Shown here: positions 26,080-35,025 of the stretch, in pieces
How positions within the stretch are numbered: position 1 is the stretch's first letter
Layout: each line of letters begins with the position of its first letter
Assembly: GCF_014698795.1 (NCBI RefSeq)
Contig: NZ_JACJTR010000014.1
Span: forward strand, 122,745-186,744
DNA: 64,000 bases
Direction: 5' to 3'
DNA from: Nostoc sp. FACHB-892
Lineage (GTDB): Bacteria; Cyanobacteriota; Cyanobacteriia; Cyanobacteriales; Nostocaceae
Translations under genes and position numbers: made by a program
Notes under the pieces: model-generated
The model's input: the letters and a program-made list of their open reading frames with translations, nothing else
Databases searched by the model: none
Told to the model about the DNA's origin: nothing

Positions 26080-26682
26080 TTAAGCTTTGGCGAAGTTTTC
26101 AGCAGCAAAGTCCCAGTTAACCAAGTTTTCTAGGAAATTCTTGATGAACGCTGGACGGGCGTTTCTGTAATCAATGTAGTAGGCGTGTTCCCAAACATCC
26201 AAGGTTAAGAGTGCCTTCTTACCATGAGCTAGCGGATTTTCGGCATTAGGTGTCTTAATCACTTTCAGCGTACCACCATCATCAATCAACCAAGACCATC
26301 CGCTACCAAATTGAGTTGCGGCTGCGTTCGAGAACTCTTCTTTGAATTTGTCGAAGCTACCAAAATCTTTATCGATTTTGGCTGCGAGATCACCTGTAGG
26401 TGCGCCGCCACCTGATGGTTTCAAAGAATTCCAAAAAAAGGTGTGGTTCCAAACTTGGGCAGCGTTGTTAAAGATCCCCGCCTTAGAGGAATCTTGGAAG
26501 GAAGTTTTAATCACCTCTTCGAGAGACTTATCAGCAAGTTCTGTACCTTCAGTGAGCTTGTTGAGGTTGTCTACATAAGCTTTGTGATGCTTACCATAGT
26601 GATACTCGAAAGTTTCAGCTTTCATGCCATGTGGCTCTAAAGCATTAATGTCGAAGGGTAGTGGGGGCTGTACAAATGCCAT
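26080..26682 (-). CDS. sodB: Iron superoxide dismutase
   Basis: 200 residues from ATG 26682, the normal length, without a signal peptide, so cytoplasmic. Metal ligands are His28 (EYHYGKHH), His80 (QVWNHTFFW), Asp162 and His166 (DVWEHAYY). The glutamine in NNAAQVWNH and the GGGAPTGDL loop point to the Fe rather than the Mn form. It converts superoxide to H2O2 and O2. GAGAGGA lies upstream as ribosome-binding site. Monocistronic, with ~600 bases of AT-rich DNA upstream in which I could not define a promoter. Confidence 0.97.
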   Translation of the reverse strand: MAFVQPPLPFDINALEPHGMKAETFEYHYGKHHKAYVDNLNKLTEGTELADKSLEEVIKTSFQDSSKAGIFNNAAQVWNHTFFWNSLKPSGGGAPTGDLAAKIDKDFGSFDKFKEEFSNAAATQFGSGWSWLIDDGGTLKVIKTPNAENPLAHGKKALLTLDVWEHAYYIDYRNARPAFIKNFLENLVNWDFAAENFAKA

Positions 26683-27279
26683 TGTGTCAAATCCTCTCTT
26701 TACCGGTTTCCAGTCTTAAGCTATTGCAGAAGCTTAGGAAATTAACATCTTTTATTTTTGGGGTTTTATGTCTTTAATGATGAAACATAAAACTTAACAT
26801 CGTCATTTTACTACCAAAGTGAAGATAAAAACAAAGTACTCGTTTAATAAGTAAAATAAGTCAATTCACTAGAAAATAATGACTATAAATAAAAATGGCT
26901 AATATTTCTTAGCTAAAAACTAATAAATAATTAACTAGGTAGGCATGAAAAGGTTTTCCACTTAGATCAACTATTGTCCTTCTGCCTCCAGCAGAAGCTG
27001 CCTTTTACTTAGCATTTAGCAATTAAAGCTTTCCCGCCTCTACCTATAGCAGTATTAATTGTAATATGAGGATAAGCCGCAAGCATGATGATTTAGTAAT
27101 TAAATTAATCTATAATCTACAATACTAGACTTAAGTTTAAAATGAAGTTCAGCCAATAGCAAAATTATTTAATTTTGTGCTTTTGGGCTGTTTCTAGATG
27201 CAGTTTTAAGGATGGTAAATAAATAAATAACCTATCTACCACCCTTTTGAAATAAAAAACTAACAGCAAATAGTGGTGA
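26683..27279. other. AT-rich intergenic stretch, nothing recognised
   Basis: No open frame, repeat or hairpin of note was seen between sodB and panC/cmk; presumably it carries the sodB promoter. Confidence 0.5.
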
Positions 27280-28887
27280 TTACCACTGAGGAAAACGTTG
27301 CTGGTAGTAATCTACAATTTGTGCTGTGACTTCAGAAATATTCAGACCATCGGTTTGAAGTTCAATCGCATCGGCTGCTTTTTGCAAAGGGGAAACTTTG
27401 CGTGTACTATCTTTCCAGTCACGCTCGGCAATATCCCGTTCCAGCTGCTCTAAAGTCACTTCGGGTTGCCCTTGTTTGCTAAAATCTTCTTGGCGGCGAC
27501 GGGCACGTTCACCTACAGAAGCGGTTAAGAAGATTTTCACTTCAGCATCGGGGAATACATGAGTACCGATGTCTCGACCTTCAGCCACTAAACCACCTTT
27601 TTTACCCCAGTTTTGCTGTTGTTTAACCAGTGCTTGACGGACAGCGCTTTGGGCCGCGATCGCAGATACTTGAGATGTGACCTCAATGGTGCGAATTGCC
27701 TGGGTAACATCAGTACCGTCAATCCAAACGCGCACAGACGATTGTAAATCCTGGTCAGGAGTCAGTTCAATTTTACACTCGTTAGTTAATTGGGCGATCG
27801 CACACTCATCATCAATGGCAATCCCCTTTTGCAATACTAACCAAGTTACAGCACGGTACATTGCCCCTGTATCTAAATACACTAAATTTAGATTTGCTGC
27901 CACTTGACGTGCCACTGTGGATTTTCCAGCACCGGCTGGGCCATCAATGGCGATGATGGGTTGACGATCGCGCAATATGATATTGTCAATCAAACGTGTA
28001 GACCCAAGACGAGCTGCGATCGCCAACATTCCTTCCTCCTGAACTTTTTCTAAAGACATTAACGTAGTCGGTTCAACCAATTCAATATATTCCACTGAGA
28101 CTGTATTGACTATTGCCACTTCTTGCTGTACCAGTGCTATCAACTTGTGACTATTGCGATCGCCTGCAATGAATGCAGCTTCAGCTCGTCGCAAGCCGCG
28201 ATATAATACTGCTGCTTGCTCTTTTGCCATTGCAGTCAAATATTGATTACGAGAACTGAAGGCAAGACCCGACGCTTCCCGCACTGTTGGACAACCAACA
28301 ATTTCTACTGGCAAATTTAAGTCAGCTACTAAGCGTTTAATAATTGCCAGTTGCTGACCATCCTTTTGACCAAAGTAGGCACGGTCAGGCTGTACCAAGT
28401 TGAAAAGTTTGGTCACAATCGTAGCGACACCCTGAAAATGACCTTGCCGAGAACGACCACACAAGCCTGTTATCATAGCAGATGGGGGGATAACTTGTGT
28501 AACCTTTGATTCTTGTATACTCTTCTGAGGAACTGCCATTTCTTCCGGAGTTGGCGCAAAAATTGCATCTACCCCAGCTTGTTCGCAAAGTTGTTGGTCT
28601 TGCTCTAAAGTACGAGGGTAGCGTTGATAATCCTCGTTGGGACCAAATTGCAAGGGATTGACGAAAATACTAACAATCACCGTAGAATTTTCTTGACGCG
28701 CCCGTTTAATTAAGCTTAAGTGACCTTGATGCAAATTTCCCATCGTTGGTACCAGACCGACTGCTGTCTGATACCAGCCTGTGATCTCATCTAGTCTTAG
28801 ATCCTCAGTAGCCGCAATTAGCTTGTTTTCTGAGCAGCGTTTAGTTAAATAGCAGCGTAAAGCTGCAACTGTTGTCAGCAGGCGCAC
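27280..28887 (-). CDS. panC/cmk: Bifunctional pantothenate synthetase / cytidylate kinase
   Basis: GTG 28887, with AGGGG seven bases upstream, gives 535 residues and the start MRLLTTVAALRCYL; the longer frame to 28998 is repeat DNA. The N-terminal half is PanC: VGLVPTMGNLHQGHLSLI (HIGH-like motif), FVNPLQFGPNEDY, YFGQKDGQQLAIIKR and SSRNQYL. The C-terminal half is cytidylate kinase: IAIDGPAGAGKSTVARQVA (P-loop), YLDTGAMYRAVTWL and VAEGRDIGTHVFPDA. This fusion is characteristic of cyanobacteria. PanC condenses pantoate with beta-alanine; Cmk phosphorylates CMP/dCMP. Confidence 0.96.
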   Translation of the reverse strand: MRLLTTVAALRCYLTKRCSENKLIAATEDLRLDEITGWYQTAVGLVPTMGNLHQGHLSLIKRARQENSTVIVSIFVNPLQFGPNEDYQRYPRTLEQDQQLCEQAGVDAIFAPTPEEMAVPQKSIQESKVTQVIPPSAMITGLCGRSRQGHFQGVATIVTKLFNLVQPDRAYFGQKDGQQLAIIKRLVADLNLPVEIVGCPTVREASGLAFSSRNQYLTAMAKEQAAVLYRGLRRAEAAFIAGDRNSHKLIALVQQEVAIVNTVSVEYIELVEPTTLMSLEKVQEEGMLAIAARLGSTRLIDNIILRDRQPIIAIDGPAGAGKSTVARQVAANLNLVYLDTGAMYRAVTWLVLQKGIAIDDECAIAQLTNECKIELTPDQDLQSSVRVWIDGTDVTQAIRTIEVTSQVSAIAAQSAVRQALVKQQQNWGKKGGLVAEGRDIGTHVFPDAEVKIFLTASVGERARRRQEDFSKQGQPEVTLEQLERDIAERDWKDSTRKVSPLQKAADAIELQTDGLNISEVTAQIVDYYQQRFPQW

Positions 28888-29043
28888 AAAAATACCCCTA
28901 GTTCTTATCGATCCCTCCCCCGTTAGTTTATATCTGAAAGAGAGGGAAGAGATGATTGAACTAGGGGAATTAAGTGATACGGAACTTGAATTGGGCATTG
29001 GGCATTGGTAAACTCTCTACTGCCTATGCCTATTGCCTAATGA

Positions 29044-30147
29044 TTATTTCCCTAAGACTTCAACACGTACTGGTGCTACGCCACTACCCATCATTCCCAA
29101 AACCCGAGCCGCGCCAGTAGACACGTCAATGATTCGACCCCGAATGAATGGGCCTCGGTCATTAATTCGCAGTACTACAGAACGACCATTACGGGTGTTG
29201 GTTACACGGACTTTTGTACCAAAGGGTAAGCTGCGATGAGCGGCAGTCATGCCTTCTGGGTTGAATCTCTGACCGCTAGCAGTGCGATTACCAGCAAAGT
29301 CATAACCATAAAAAGAAGCTATACCTCTCAAGGTGGATTGCACTACTCCGACGGCAATCTGTTGAGGTTGCTTTGGCATTGCTATTGGCGATCGCACTGG
29401 CATATTCGCAATCTCTTTTAAGGGAGATGCATTGCCTAGTAGCCTCCGTAGGCGATTGGTTGCTTGCAATGCATCTTGCGCCAGATTGTTGGTACTATCT
29501 GCTAGTCGAGTACCTTCGTTAATTTCGACCAATTCTTCGCCATCAATTTTGATTACATAGCGATCGCCATTTTGTTGGACTGGGGCGCTTTTGTTTTGCG
29601 CTTGATTGTCAGTCGATTTTTCCCCTGCTTTCCAACTTACGGTAATCTTATTCCCGTCTACATTTTCTCGATTCAACTGGTTGATCTTAGCTGCTACTAC
29701 ACCAGCTACCTGAACCGGGTCATTGTCACCGGAGCTAATCTGGTTACTTACATCTGTTACGTTCCTAGTATTCAGTGCATTTGGTGAATTGCTAGCAATA
29801 AGGGCGTACGATTGCACGCCCCCAGTATTTCCAATTTCACCAACTTTTTTACTTTCAAGATTCGGATCTGATACAGAACTTAAAAAGGTGAGAACAGGTA
29901 GATTTCTGATAAAAAGGGTTGCCGCCTTACGTCCTTCAATATTGTGAGGATGAATTTGTGTAATCACAGCATCCAAGGTTTGTTTCCCTGCTCTGGATTG
30001 GTACTCTCCCACCTTCACCACATCAGGGGCAGGTGATTTCTGAGAAGCTAGTGCATTTCCTTTGGTGGTTTGAGTGCAACCGACTGAGGGTATGCCCAAA
30101 GCAGCCATAGACAGGGTAACAATAATCCACAAATGTCTTTGATTCAT
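29044..30147 (-). CDS. rlpA: RlpA-like double-psi beta-barrel protein
   Basis: 367 residues from ATG 30147. An N-terminal hydrophobic stretch ending GIPSVGC suggests an exported lipoprotein. The central ~200 residues are low in recognisable motifs. The C-terminal DPBB domain is clear: GIASFYGYDFAGNRTASGQRFN, MTAAHRSLPFGTKVRVTN and VVLRINDRGPFIRGRIIDVS, with the catalytic-type Asp-Arg-Gly-Pro. RlpA proteins are septal lytic transglycosylases or peptidoglycan-binding factors; there is no SPOR domain here. In a filamentous organism a role in septum or cell-wall handling is plausible but not shown. Confidence 0.9.
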   Translation of the reverse strand: MNQRHLWIIVTLSMAALGIPSVGCTQTTKGNALASQKSPAPDVVKVGEYQSRAGKQTLDAVITQIHPHNIEGRKAATLFIRNLPVLTFLSSVSDPNLESKKVGEIGNTGGVQSYALIASNSPNALNTRNVTDVSNQISSGDNDPVQVAGVVAAKINQLNRENVDGNKITVSWKAGEKSTDNQAQNKSAPVQQNGDRYVIKIDGEELVEINEGTRLADSTNNLAQDALQATNRLRRLLGNASPLKEIANMPVRSPIAMPKQPQQIAVGVVQSTLRGIASFYGYDFAGNRTASGQRFNPEGMTAAHRSLPFGTKVRVTNTRNGRSVVLRINDRGPFIRGRIIDVSTGAARVLGMMGSGVAPVRVEVLGK

Positions 30148-31054
30148 GCGTCCGTTTTTTAAAGCGACTGTAGAACTTAAGTTTTATAACTGGTGGGATT
30201 TTTCACTTTGTGAAAGTGATCTCCCTTTTGAAAAACTCGAACTCGTTCCGTTTTCACTTTGTTGTTTATAACTGCAACAGACTAACACGAACCTTTTGGC
30301 TTGGGGATCAGGGTTTTAGCGTAATTATCAGCAGCTTTCTCAAATTCCAATTCTAATTTTATGGGCGAAACCTTTCTCAAATAGGGACTTTGGCTATGTA
30401 ACGCTTTTTCCGACAAGTCAAAAATTCCTTCAAACAACTTTATGCTTATTGCACGCCAAAATGACGATACCCTATTCACATCGGTTCTAAAGGTTCGCAA
30501 CTACCCGTGTATTCTATATTACATCTATTCTGGTATTTCCTGTAAGGAGATAATATAACTTTAATTAAATGGCATCGGCATAAATGCTTAAAATCACTTA
30601 TTTAATGGAATCTTTAGATTTCTCTATGAATAAGTCGTGATATGAGTTACATCTTAAATAATTATGTAAATTAGTTTGAGCTTAATATCTTTTTTAAAAG
30701 TTTTTTCTACTTAGATTAATCATGACTTTTATTCTCCATAACTAGACTTAAGCTGGTAATATATATAACTTCTTGCGCCAGTATTACTGAGTATAAAAAA
30801 AAGGAAGATACTCAACTTAGTATTTTTCAAGATTAATTACAAAAAAATTAATAAAACTTCGCGATCGCTTGTAACAAGAATTTTTTGTGTATTAAAAAAT
30901 ACAATAGACATTTTATGCCCTAAGTAGTGGTTCAAGTATGATTTTTTAGAGCAAGCTATCTTTTCCAAAATCTTTGCGGCTGTAGGGATGTACAGCTATA
31001 CCAGCTATACCCCTACTATATATAGTAGATATTTTGGGAAATGCTATCAGCCTG
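30148..31054. other. Long AT-rich intergenic region before glsA
   Basis: A 72-codon minus-strand frame (30282-30500) starts at TTG without a ribosome-binding site and matches nothing I know. The remaining sequence to ~30980 is AT-rich. Direct and inverted repeats just before glsA are listed separately. Confidence 0.5.
30994..31028. promoter_or_regulatory. Direct repeat AGCTATACC x2 plus 16-bp palindrome before glsA
   Basis: AGCTATACC is repeated without a spacer at 30994-31011, and CTACTATATATAGTAG, a perfect palindrome, lies at 31013-31028, 26 bases before the glsA start. The position suggests operator or promoter elements; the palindrome also contains a TATATA core. The regulator is unknown. 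Confidence 0.5.
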
Positions 31055-32038
31055 ATGACAAACCAAGCACATCAAGGAAATTTAGAAATAGATCCATCCC
31101 CATTATTAGCTGTTCTTAACGAGTTGCATTCTCAGTACAAGTTATTGCAAGAGGGTGCAGTAGCTAAATATATTCCGGAACTGGCAAAGGCAAATCCGGA
31201 CTTGTTTAGCATTTGCATTGTGGCAGTAGATGGTCAGGTTTATAAAGTTGGGAACTACGATCACCTCTTTACTATTCAGTCAATTTCCAAAGTGTTTGCT
31301 TATGGACTAGCCTTAGAAGATCATGGGCTGGATTACATTTTGACTAGAGTTGGCGTGGAACCGACGGGAGATGCATTCAACGCGATTGTTTTGGATGAGC
31401 AATCGAAGCGACCTTATAACCCAATGGTAAATGCCGGAGCGATCGCCACCACTAGCTTAATTAAAGGTTCTGGCCCAACCGAACGCCTCAACCGAATGCT
31501 AGATATGTTCAAGCGATATATTGGCCGCGACGTATTCGTTGATATTTCAGTTTTTACCTCAGAACGCAGTACAGGACATCGCAACCGCGCAATGGCGCAT
31601 CTGATGCTCAACTTTGGCATGATTGACCGGAATATTGAAGAGGCGTTGGATCTTTATTTCCAGCAGTGTGCTGTGATAGTTAATTGCCAAGACTTAGCAG
31701 TGATGGCGGCTACCCTTGCTAACAGAGGTATTAACCCCATCACCAAAGAACAGGCGGTAGATAAGCGTTACATCAAAGATATTCTAAGTGTTATGTACAC
31801 CTGTGGGATGTACAACTTTGCAGGTGAGTGGGCTTATAAAATTGGGATTCCGGCGAAAAGCGGTGTTACTGGCGGGATTATCGCCGTTGTACCCAATAAA
31901 ATGGGCATTGGAGTTTTTTCACCGTTGCTGGATGTGCGTGGTAATAGTGTACGAGGGGTAAAGGTGTGCGAAGAACTTTCCCAACGCTTAGGTTTACATC
32001 TATTTGATTGTTCAGGTCAAGAGGCGAAATGTGATTGA
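31055..32038 (+). CDS. glsA: Glutaminase
   Basis: ATG 31055 is preferred to the TTG at 31034; 327 residues. It is a serine-dependent beta-lactamase-like glutaminase: Ser76 and Lys79 in FTIQSISKVF form the SxxK pair. EPTGDAFNAI, NPMVNAGAIATTSLI, the MYTCGMYNFAGEWAY block and GIPAKSGVTGGIIAVVPNK are family landmarks. It hydrolyses glutamine to glutamate and ammonia in the cytosol, feeding nitrogen balance. Monocistronic. The palindrome upstream suggests specific regulation. Confidence 0.96.
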   Translation: MTNQAHQGNLEIDPSPLLAVLNELHSQYKLLQEGAVAKYIPELAKANPDLFSICIVAVDGQVYKVGNYDHLFTIQSISKVFAYGLALEDHGLDYILTRVGVEPTGDAFNAIVLDEQSKRPYNPMVNAGAIATTSLIKGSGPTERLNRMLDMFKRYIGRDVFVDISVFTSERSTGHRNRAMAHLMLNFGMIDRNIEEALDLYFQQCAVIVNCQDLAVMAATLANRGINPITKEQAVDKRYIKDILSVMYTCGMYNFAGEWAYKIGIPAKSGVTGGIIAVVPNKMGIGVFSPLLDVRGNSVRGVKVCEELSQRLGLHLFDCSGQEAKCD

Positions 32039-32496
32039 AAAAGCCGGGAGGCATCCTTCAATTGAACTATTTGAACGCATCTATTATTCGTAGATACTTA
32101 GTATAGGCAGCCTCGGCTTGAAAACGCACAACCAATGGTATTGTTGATGTAGAGCGAGGCTGGCAGTAAAAGCGAATGGTATGTTGAAGCGATCGCGACA
32201 GTCAAAGAGATCAATTTAAAAGCCAATTCCATCCATCTTTAGCTAGTTAGCTAGGTTTTCAATAGCATCTAAAATGTTTTTGAAACAAAGAGATTAAGAG
32301 CAAGGGTTAAAGGAATTGAATTTTCTTTGCCTTTAACCCATCCCTTTTCGCCACAAGAGCGCAAAAGTCTCTTTTGCAAGAGGATGCTAATGAACAGAGT
32401 GAAGACAAAGCACCCGGTATGCAAGCGCAATTGAGAACGAAAATCTCTTTCCCTGTTCTCTATTTTCAAGATAGGTTTATTACCTACACTTATACT
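32039..32496. other. Intergenic stretch with no clear gene
   Basis: AAGCCGGGAGGC (32041-32052) and GCCTCGGCTT (32110-32119) are partly complementary and could fold after glsA. A short frame ending around 32240 (WYVEAIATVKEINLKAN) has protein-like composition but a stop directly before it; I cannot name it. Confidence 0.4.
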
Positions 32497-32733
32497 TTAA
32501 ATTACAACTTCTTGGCGTTGACAATCAAAAACAACCATGTAAGAAGCATTTGGTCTTTCCTGAGAGAGGTGCCGCATATAGCCTTCGGCATCAGAACGGC
32601 TGCGGAAGCGAGCAACAATCTCGCGTTGTGTATTAGGAAGTAGACGAGCGATCGCCCAAGAATTGAGGCGTTCTTTATAAGCAATAACCTGATTGTCTGA
32701 TTTAGAAGCTTTGTAATCCGTATTTTCTGGCAT
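32497..32733 (-). CDS. Small conserved-looking cyanobacterial protein
   Basis: ATG 32733 gives 78 residues (MPENTDYKASKSDNQVIAYK); a longer frame to 32769 begins at a non-ATG codon. The sequence WAIARLLPNTQREIVARFRSRSDAEGYMRHL, then ASYMVVFDC, suggests a small alpha/beta fold of the kind that handles a helical segment against two strands. No signal peptide or known motif. I recognise the general pattern from cyanobacterial hypothetical proteins but no function. Confidence 0.6.
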   Translation of the reverse strand: MPENTDYKASKSDNQVIAYKERLNSWAIARLLPNTQREIVARFRSRSDAEGYMRHLSQERPNASYMVVFDCQRQEVVI

Positions 32734-33396
32734 AATTATGTTAACCGTATGAAGTTTAATGAAGGGCATTAATTAGTTTCTAGGTAGGAATGCACTAACG
32801 CTTTTTTTAATGCTGCTGCCACCTTGTTATTCGATTATTTATAAACTGTCAACACTTAAGGCTATATTTTAGACCAATTAAATTGGAATTTTTGGGTGCT
32901 AGAAATCTCAAAGCCTTAATTTGCAATTGTTTCCACGGCAAAAAATTCTCAAGCAAAAAGTTTAGCAAGTATTGGGTTTGCATGATTTGTATGCATACAC
33001 ATAAGTAAAATTTGTATCAGTATTAAAATAAAGGACAACGTTTTAAAAAATACCATTAAAAAAATAGGTTCAGAATGAACAATAAGCTACGCAAGATTAA
33101 TAAACGCAGACACACTCTTAATTTTTCTACAGCGCACTCAGTAAAGCTATATTGTGGGTATTTACGTTTTTACAATAAGTTTAGAGGATGCAAAAGTTAA
33201 AGTTTTTTTAGATATTGAAAAATTAAGTTATGTTAATAGATATATTAGAAATTCAAACCAAGAGAGTAAAAAACTCATATCTCAAAGTTTTCAAAGCACT
33301 TGAAAATAAGAATAACAGAAAAAAGCGTTGATTATCACTGAAGGCGGAGCAGGAGTTGCTCCGTCCCTGAATTCTTTTTCAATTCTACCTATCTCT
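32734..33396. other. AT-rich intergenic stretch, nothing recognised
   Basis: About 660 bases with no plausible open frame. A minor hairpin GGAGCA/TGCTCC lies at ~33346-33361, near the end of the next gene. Confidence 0.5.
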
Positions 33397-33747
33397 TCAC
33401 CACTCCTTATCTAGTAGGGATTCAAATTCAGCTTGTAAGGCGGTTATATCCGCCAATCTTGCGACTAGTAAATTATCTTTACCAGCATCGCTTAATCGTA
33501 CTTTCCAATAACCAATACTATCTGAGTTGTTTAACCAAAACTGAATCACGGTATCTACTACTTGATCGAGATTCCAATCCCACTTTACTGGAACTGATTC
33601 CACTGATTCTAGAAACGTATCTAGCGTACATGTATGCATTCCCAAGTATTCCACGCCTTGGTGAGGTGATTTTTGCCCATTTTGCTGTTGGTGATTAAAA
33701 AACTGCAAAAGTGGAGATACTCCTACAATATCAAAAGTGTATTTCAT
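33397..33747 (-). CDS. Unknown protein behind a CIRCE element
   Basis: 116 residues from ATG 33747, starting MKYTFDIVGVSPLLQFF. It is mixed alpha/beta with an acidic helical end (LADITALQAEFESLLDKEW). There is no Cys-rich, P-loop, J-domain or chaperonin motif, and no signal peptide. I do not recognise the family. A near-perfect CIRCE operator lies 135 bases upstream of the start, and no other gene lies between, so heat-shock (HrcA) control is the strongest clue to its job: stress response or protein quality control. It is monocistronic. Confidence 0.65.
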   Translation of the reverse strand: MKYTFDIVGVSPLLQFFNHQQQNGQKSPHQGVEYLGMHTCTLDTFLESVESVPVKWDWNLDQVVDTVIQFWLNNSDSIGYWKVRLSDAGKDNLLVARLADITALQAEFESLLDKEW

Positions 33748-33881
33748 GCTAGCACTCCCAGTTTTAAATTACTTGCAGTAAAGCTTCAGTTTTTTCTAGT
33801 ATAATGTCTAGCAATTAGCTAATGTATCTAGAAAAAGTATAGTTTTGATCTATATCATAGGCATTAAATCTCAGTCAACAA

Positions 33882-33908
33882 TTAGCACTAACAAGCCTTG
33901 AGTGCTAA
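33882..33908. promoter_or_regulatory. CIRCE heat-shock operator (HrcA binding site)
   Basis: TTAGCACTA-N9-GAGTGCTAA matches the CIRCE consensus TTAGCACTC-N9-GAGTGCTAA at 17 of 18 arm positions with exactly nine spacer bases. No groES or groEL is in the window. The only gene it can serve at close range is the leftward 33397-33747 gene. Confidence 0.88.
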
Positions 33909-34026
33909 TTTATTTTAATAGTTTGATTGATTATTAAAGATGTTTAGTTATTAATTAAAGGGTGTATATAGGGGTCTTAATTGTTAACTGTTGACGGTTA
34001 TCAGTCATCAGTCATCGATCATCAGC

Positions 34027-34064
34027 CTTCATATAAATGTTCAAGTTAAATGCGTAACAGCTTA
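34027..34064. repeat. 38-bp repeat, copy 2 (identical at 25766-25803)
   Basis: Exact match over CTTCATATAAATG...GCGTAACAGCTTA, with the preceding ~45 bases also similar. The two copies are 8.3 kb apart in the same orientation. Confidence 0.9.
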
Positions 34065-34117
34065 GTTATCAATAACTCAAGCGTATTGCTTTAGATGTAG
34101 GGTTAAATTTCATATTT

Positions 34118-34627
34118 TTACTTCCAGTTAAAGATACGAATATTGTTAAAGTTAATCACATCAACTTCTACACTCTGAAGATAACTTGCTAGCTTGAAGC
34201 CATCAGTTAGTACAAGATACTTCCCTTTAGATAAAGTCAGTATTCCGCTATCAGTCAGTCCGAACTTGACAAATTTTTCAGTATTAACAGCATCTAAAAT
34301 ACTTACATATAATTCATCCAAAAGAGCAACATTTGTGACAAATTGAGCAAATATTGCAAAGCACTGAGAAAGTTCAGGTTCACCAAGTTGATTTGCAAGG
34401 CTATTAACTTCTGTCAGAATATTCGGAGTTGTTACAAGCTTTTGAAAGCTTGCAATAAATGCTAGCAGAAGCTCATAATCTTCTGGTATAAATTGCTGGG
34501 TTCGATTAAATTTAGTTATTCGTTCTTGATTGACGCTCCCAACCAAAAAGAGAAGCAGGATACTTGTATCAATTAAAACCCTTCTTTGGCAATAACGACG
34601 AACAAGGGAAGCAATCAAATCTTTCAT
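34118..34627 (-). CDS. PIN-domain-like putative ribonuclease
   Basis: 169 residues. The PIN acidic residues can be placed: Asp20 in RVLIDTSILLLFLVG, Glu in TPNILTEVNSLANQL, Asp in FGLTDSGILTLS, and Asp in LVLTDGFKLASYL; the final strand VDVINFNNIR also fits. PIN proteins cut RNA, often as toxins. Its start overlaps the stop of the upstream gene by four bases (ATGA), so the two are translationally coupled. It is longer than a typical VapC (~130) because of the N-terminal region and a ~30-residue insertion after the first strand. Confidence 0.7.
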   Translation of the reverse strand: MKDLIASLVRRYCQRRVLIDTSILLLFLVGSVNQERITKFNRTQQFIPEDYELLLAFIASFQKLVTTPNILTEVNSLANQLGEPELSQCFAIFAQFVTNVALLDELYVSILDAVNTEKFVKFGLTDSGILTLSKGKYLVLTDGFKLASYLQSVEVDVINFNNIRIFNWK

Positions 34628-34920
34628 ACTTGTCTAATTTTCATTGCTTCTACTTTGCCAGTTTGAGAATTTACCTTAAAAAGTTTATATTCTCGTTCAT
34701 ATAGCACAGGGTTAGTAAGAGAGGTAGTAATAAAGTTTTCCAATTGACTTTTAGGAGCTTTTTTAGGAATATCAAACCCTAGAGTAATCAACCAGAAGCT
34801 TTTATCATCAGACAATTCAACTTCTTCAAGTCTCAAATCTCCTAATGACGAACCCATCATGTCTTGTATGGATTTTATGTATTCATAGGCAGCATTCACT
34901 GCTGTTTTGACATCAATCAT
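34624..34920 (-). CDS. Unknown partner of the PIN-domain protein
   Basis: Ninety-eight residues from ATG 34920, MIDVKTAVNAAYEYIKS. A predicted N-terminal helix is followed by strands (LRLEEVELSDDKSFWLITLGFD, YKLFKVNSQTGKVEAMKIRQV). The pattern resembles small beta-rich domains such as PepSY-like folds rather than any DNA-binding antitoxin (no RHH, HTH, AbrB or Phd/YefM motif). Gene order (small protein first, PIN second, 4-base overlap) is that of a toxin-antitoxin pair. Whether it neutralises the PIN protein is inference. Confidence 0.6.
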   Translation of the reverse strand: MIDVKTAVNAAYEYIKSIQDMMGSSLGDLRLEEVELSDDKSFWLITLGFDIPKKAPKSQLENFITTSLTNPVLYEREYKLFKVNSQTGKVEAMKIRQV

Positions 34921-35025
34921 AATTTTGGTTATTCTCTGAACTAATTTGCTAATTCCATACTTTATTATAGTAATTTAATTATATTGTTAGTACGGGTTTA
35001 GCACATAATTTACAATATATAAAAA

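Larger units (their letters stand above)
33748..34117. other. Intergenic region with CIRCE and dispersed repeat
   Basis: Holds the CIRCE element (33882-33908), the GTTGACGGTTATCAGTCATC repeat and the 38-bp repeat copy (34027-34064). The right end borders the PIN-domain gene stop. Confidence 0.7.

Noticed and set aside
30282..30500. 72-codon minus-strand open frame near rlpA
   Set aside because: TTG start, no ribosome-binding site, and no recognisable family; cannot be supported, though not excluded.
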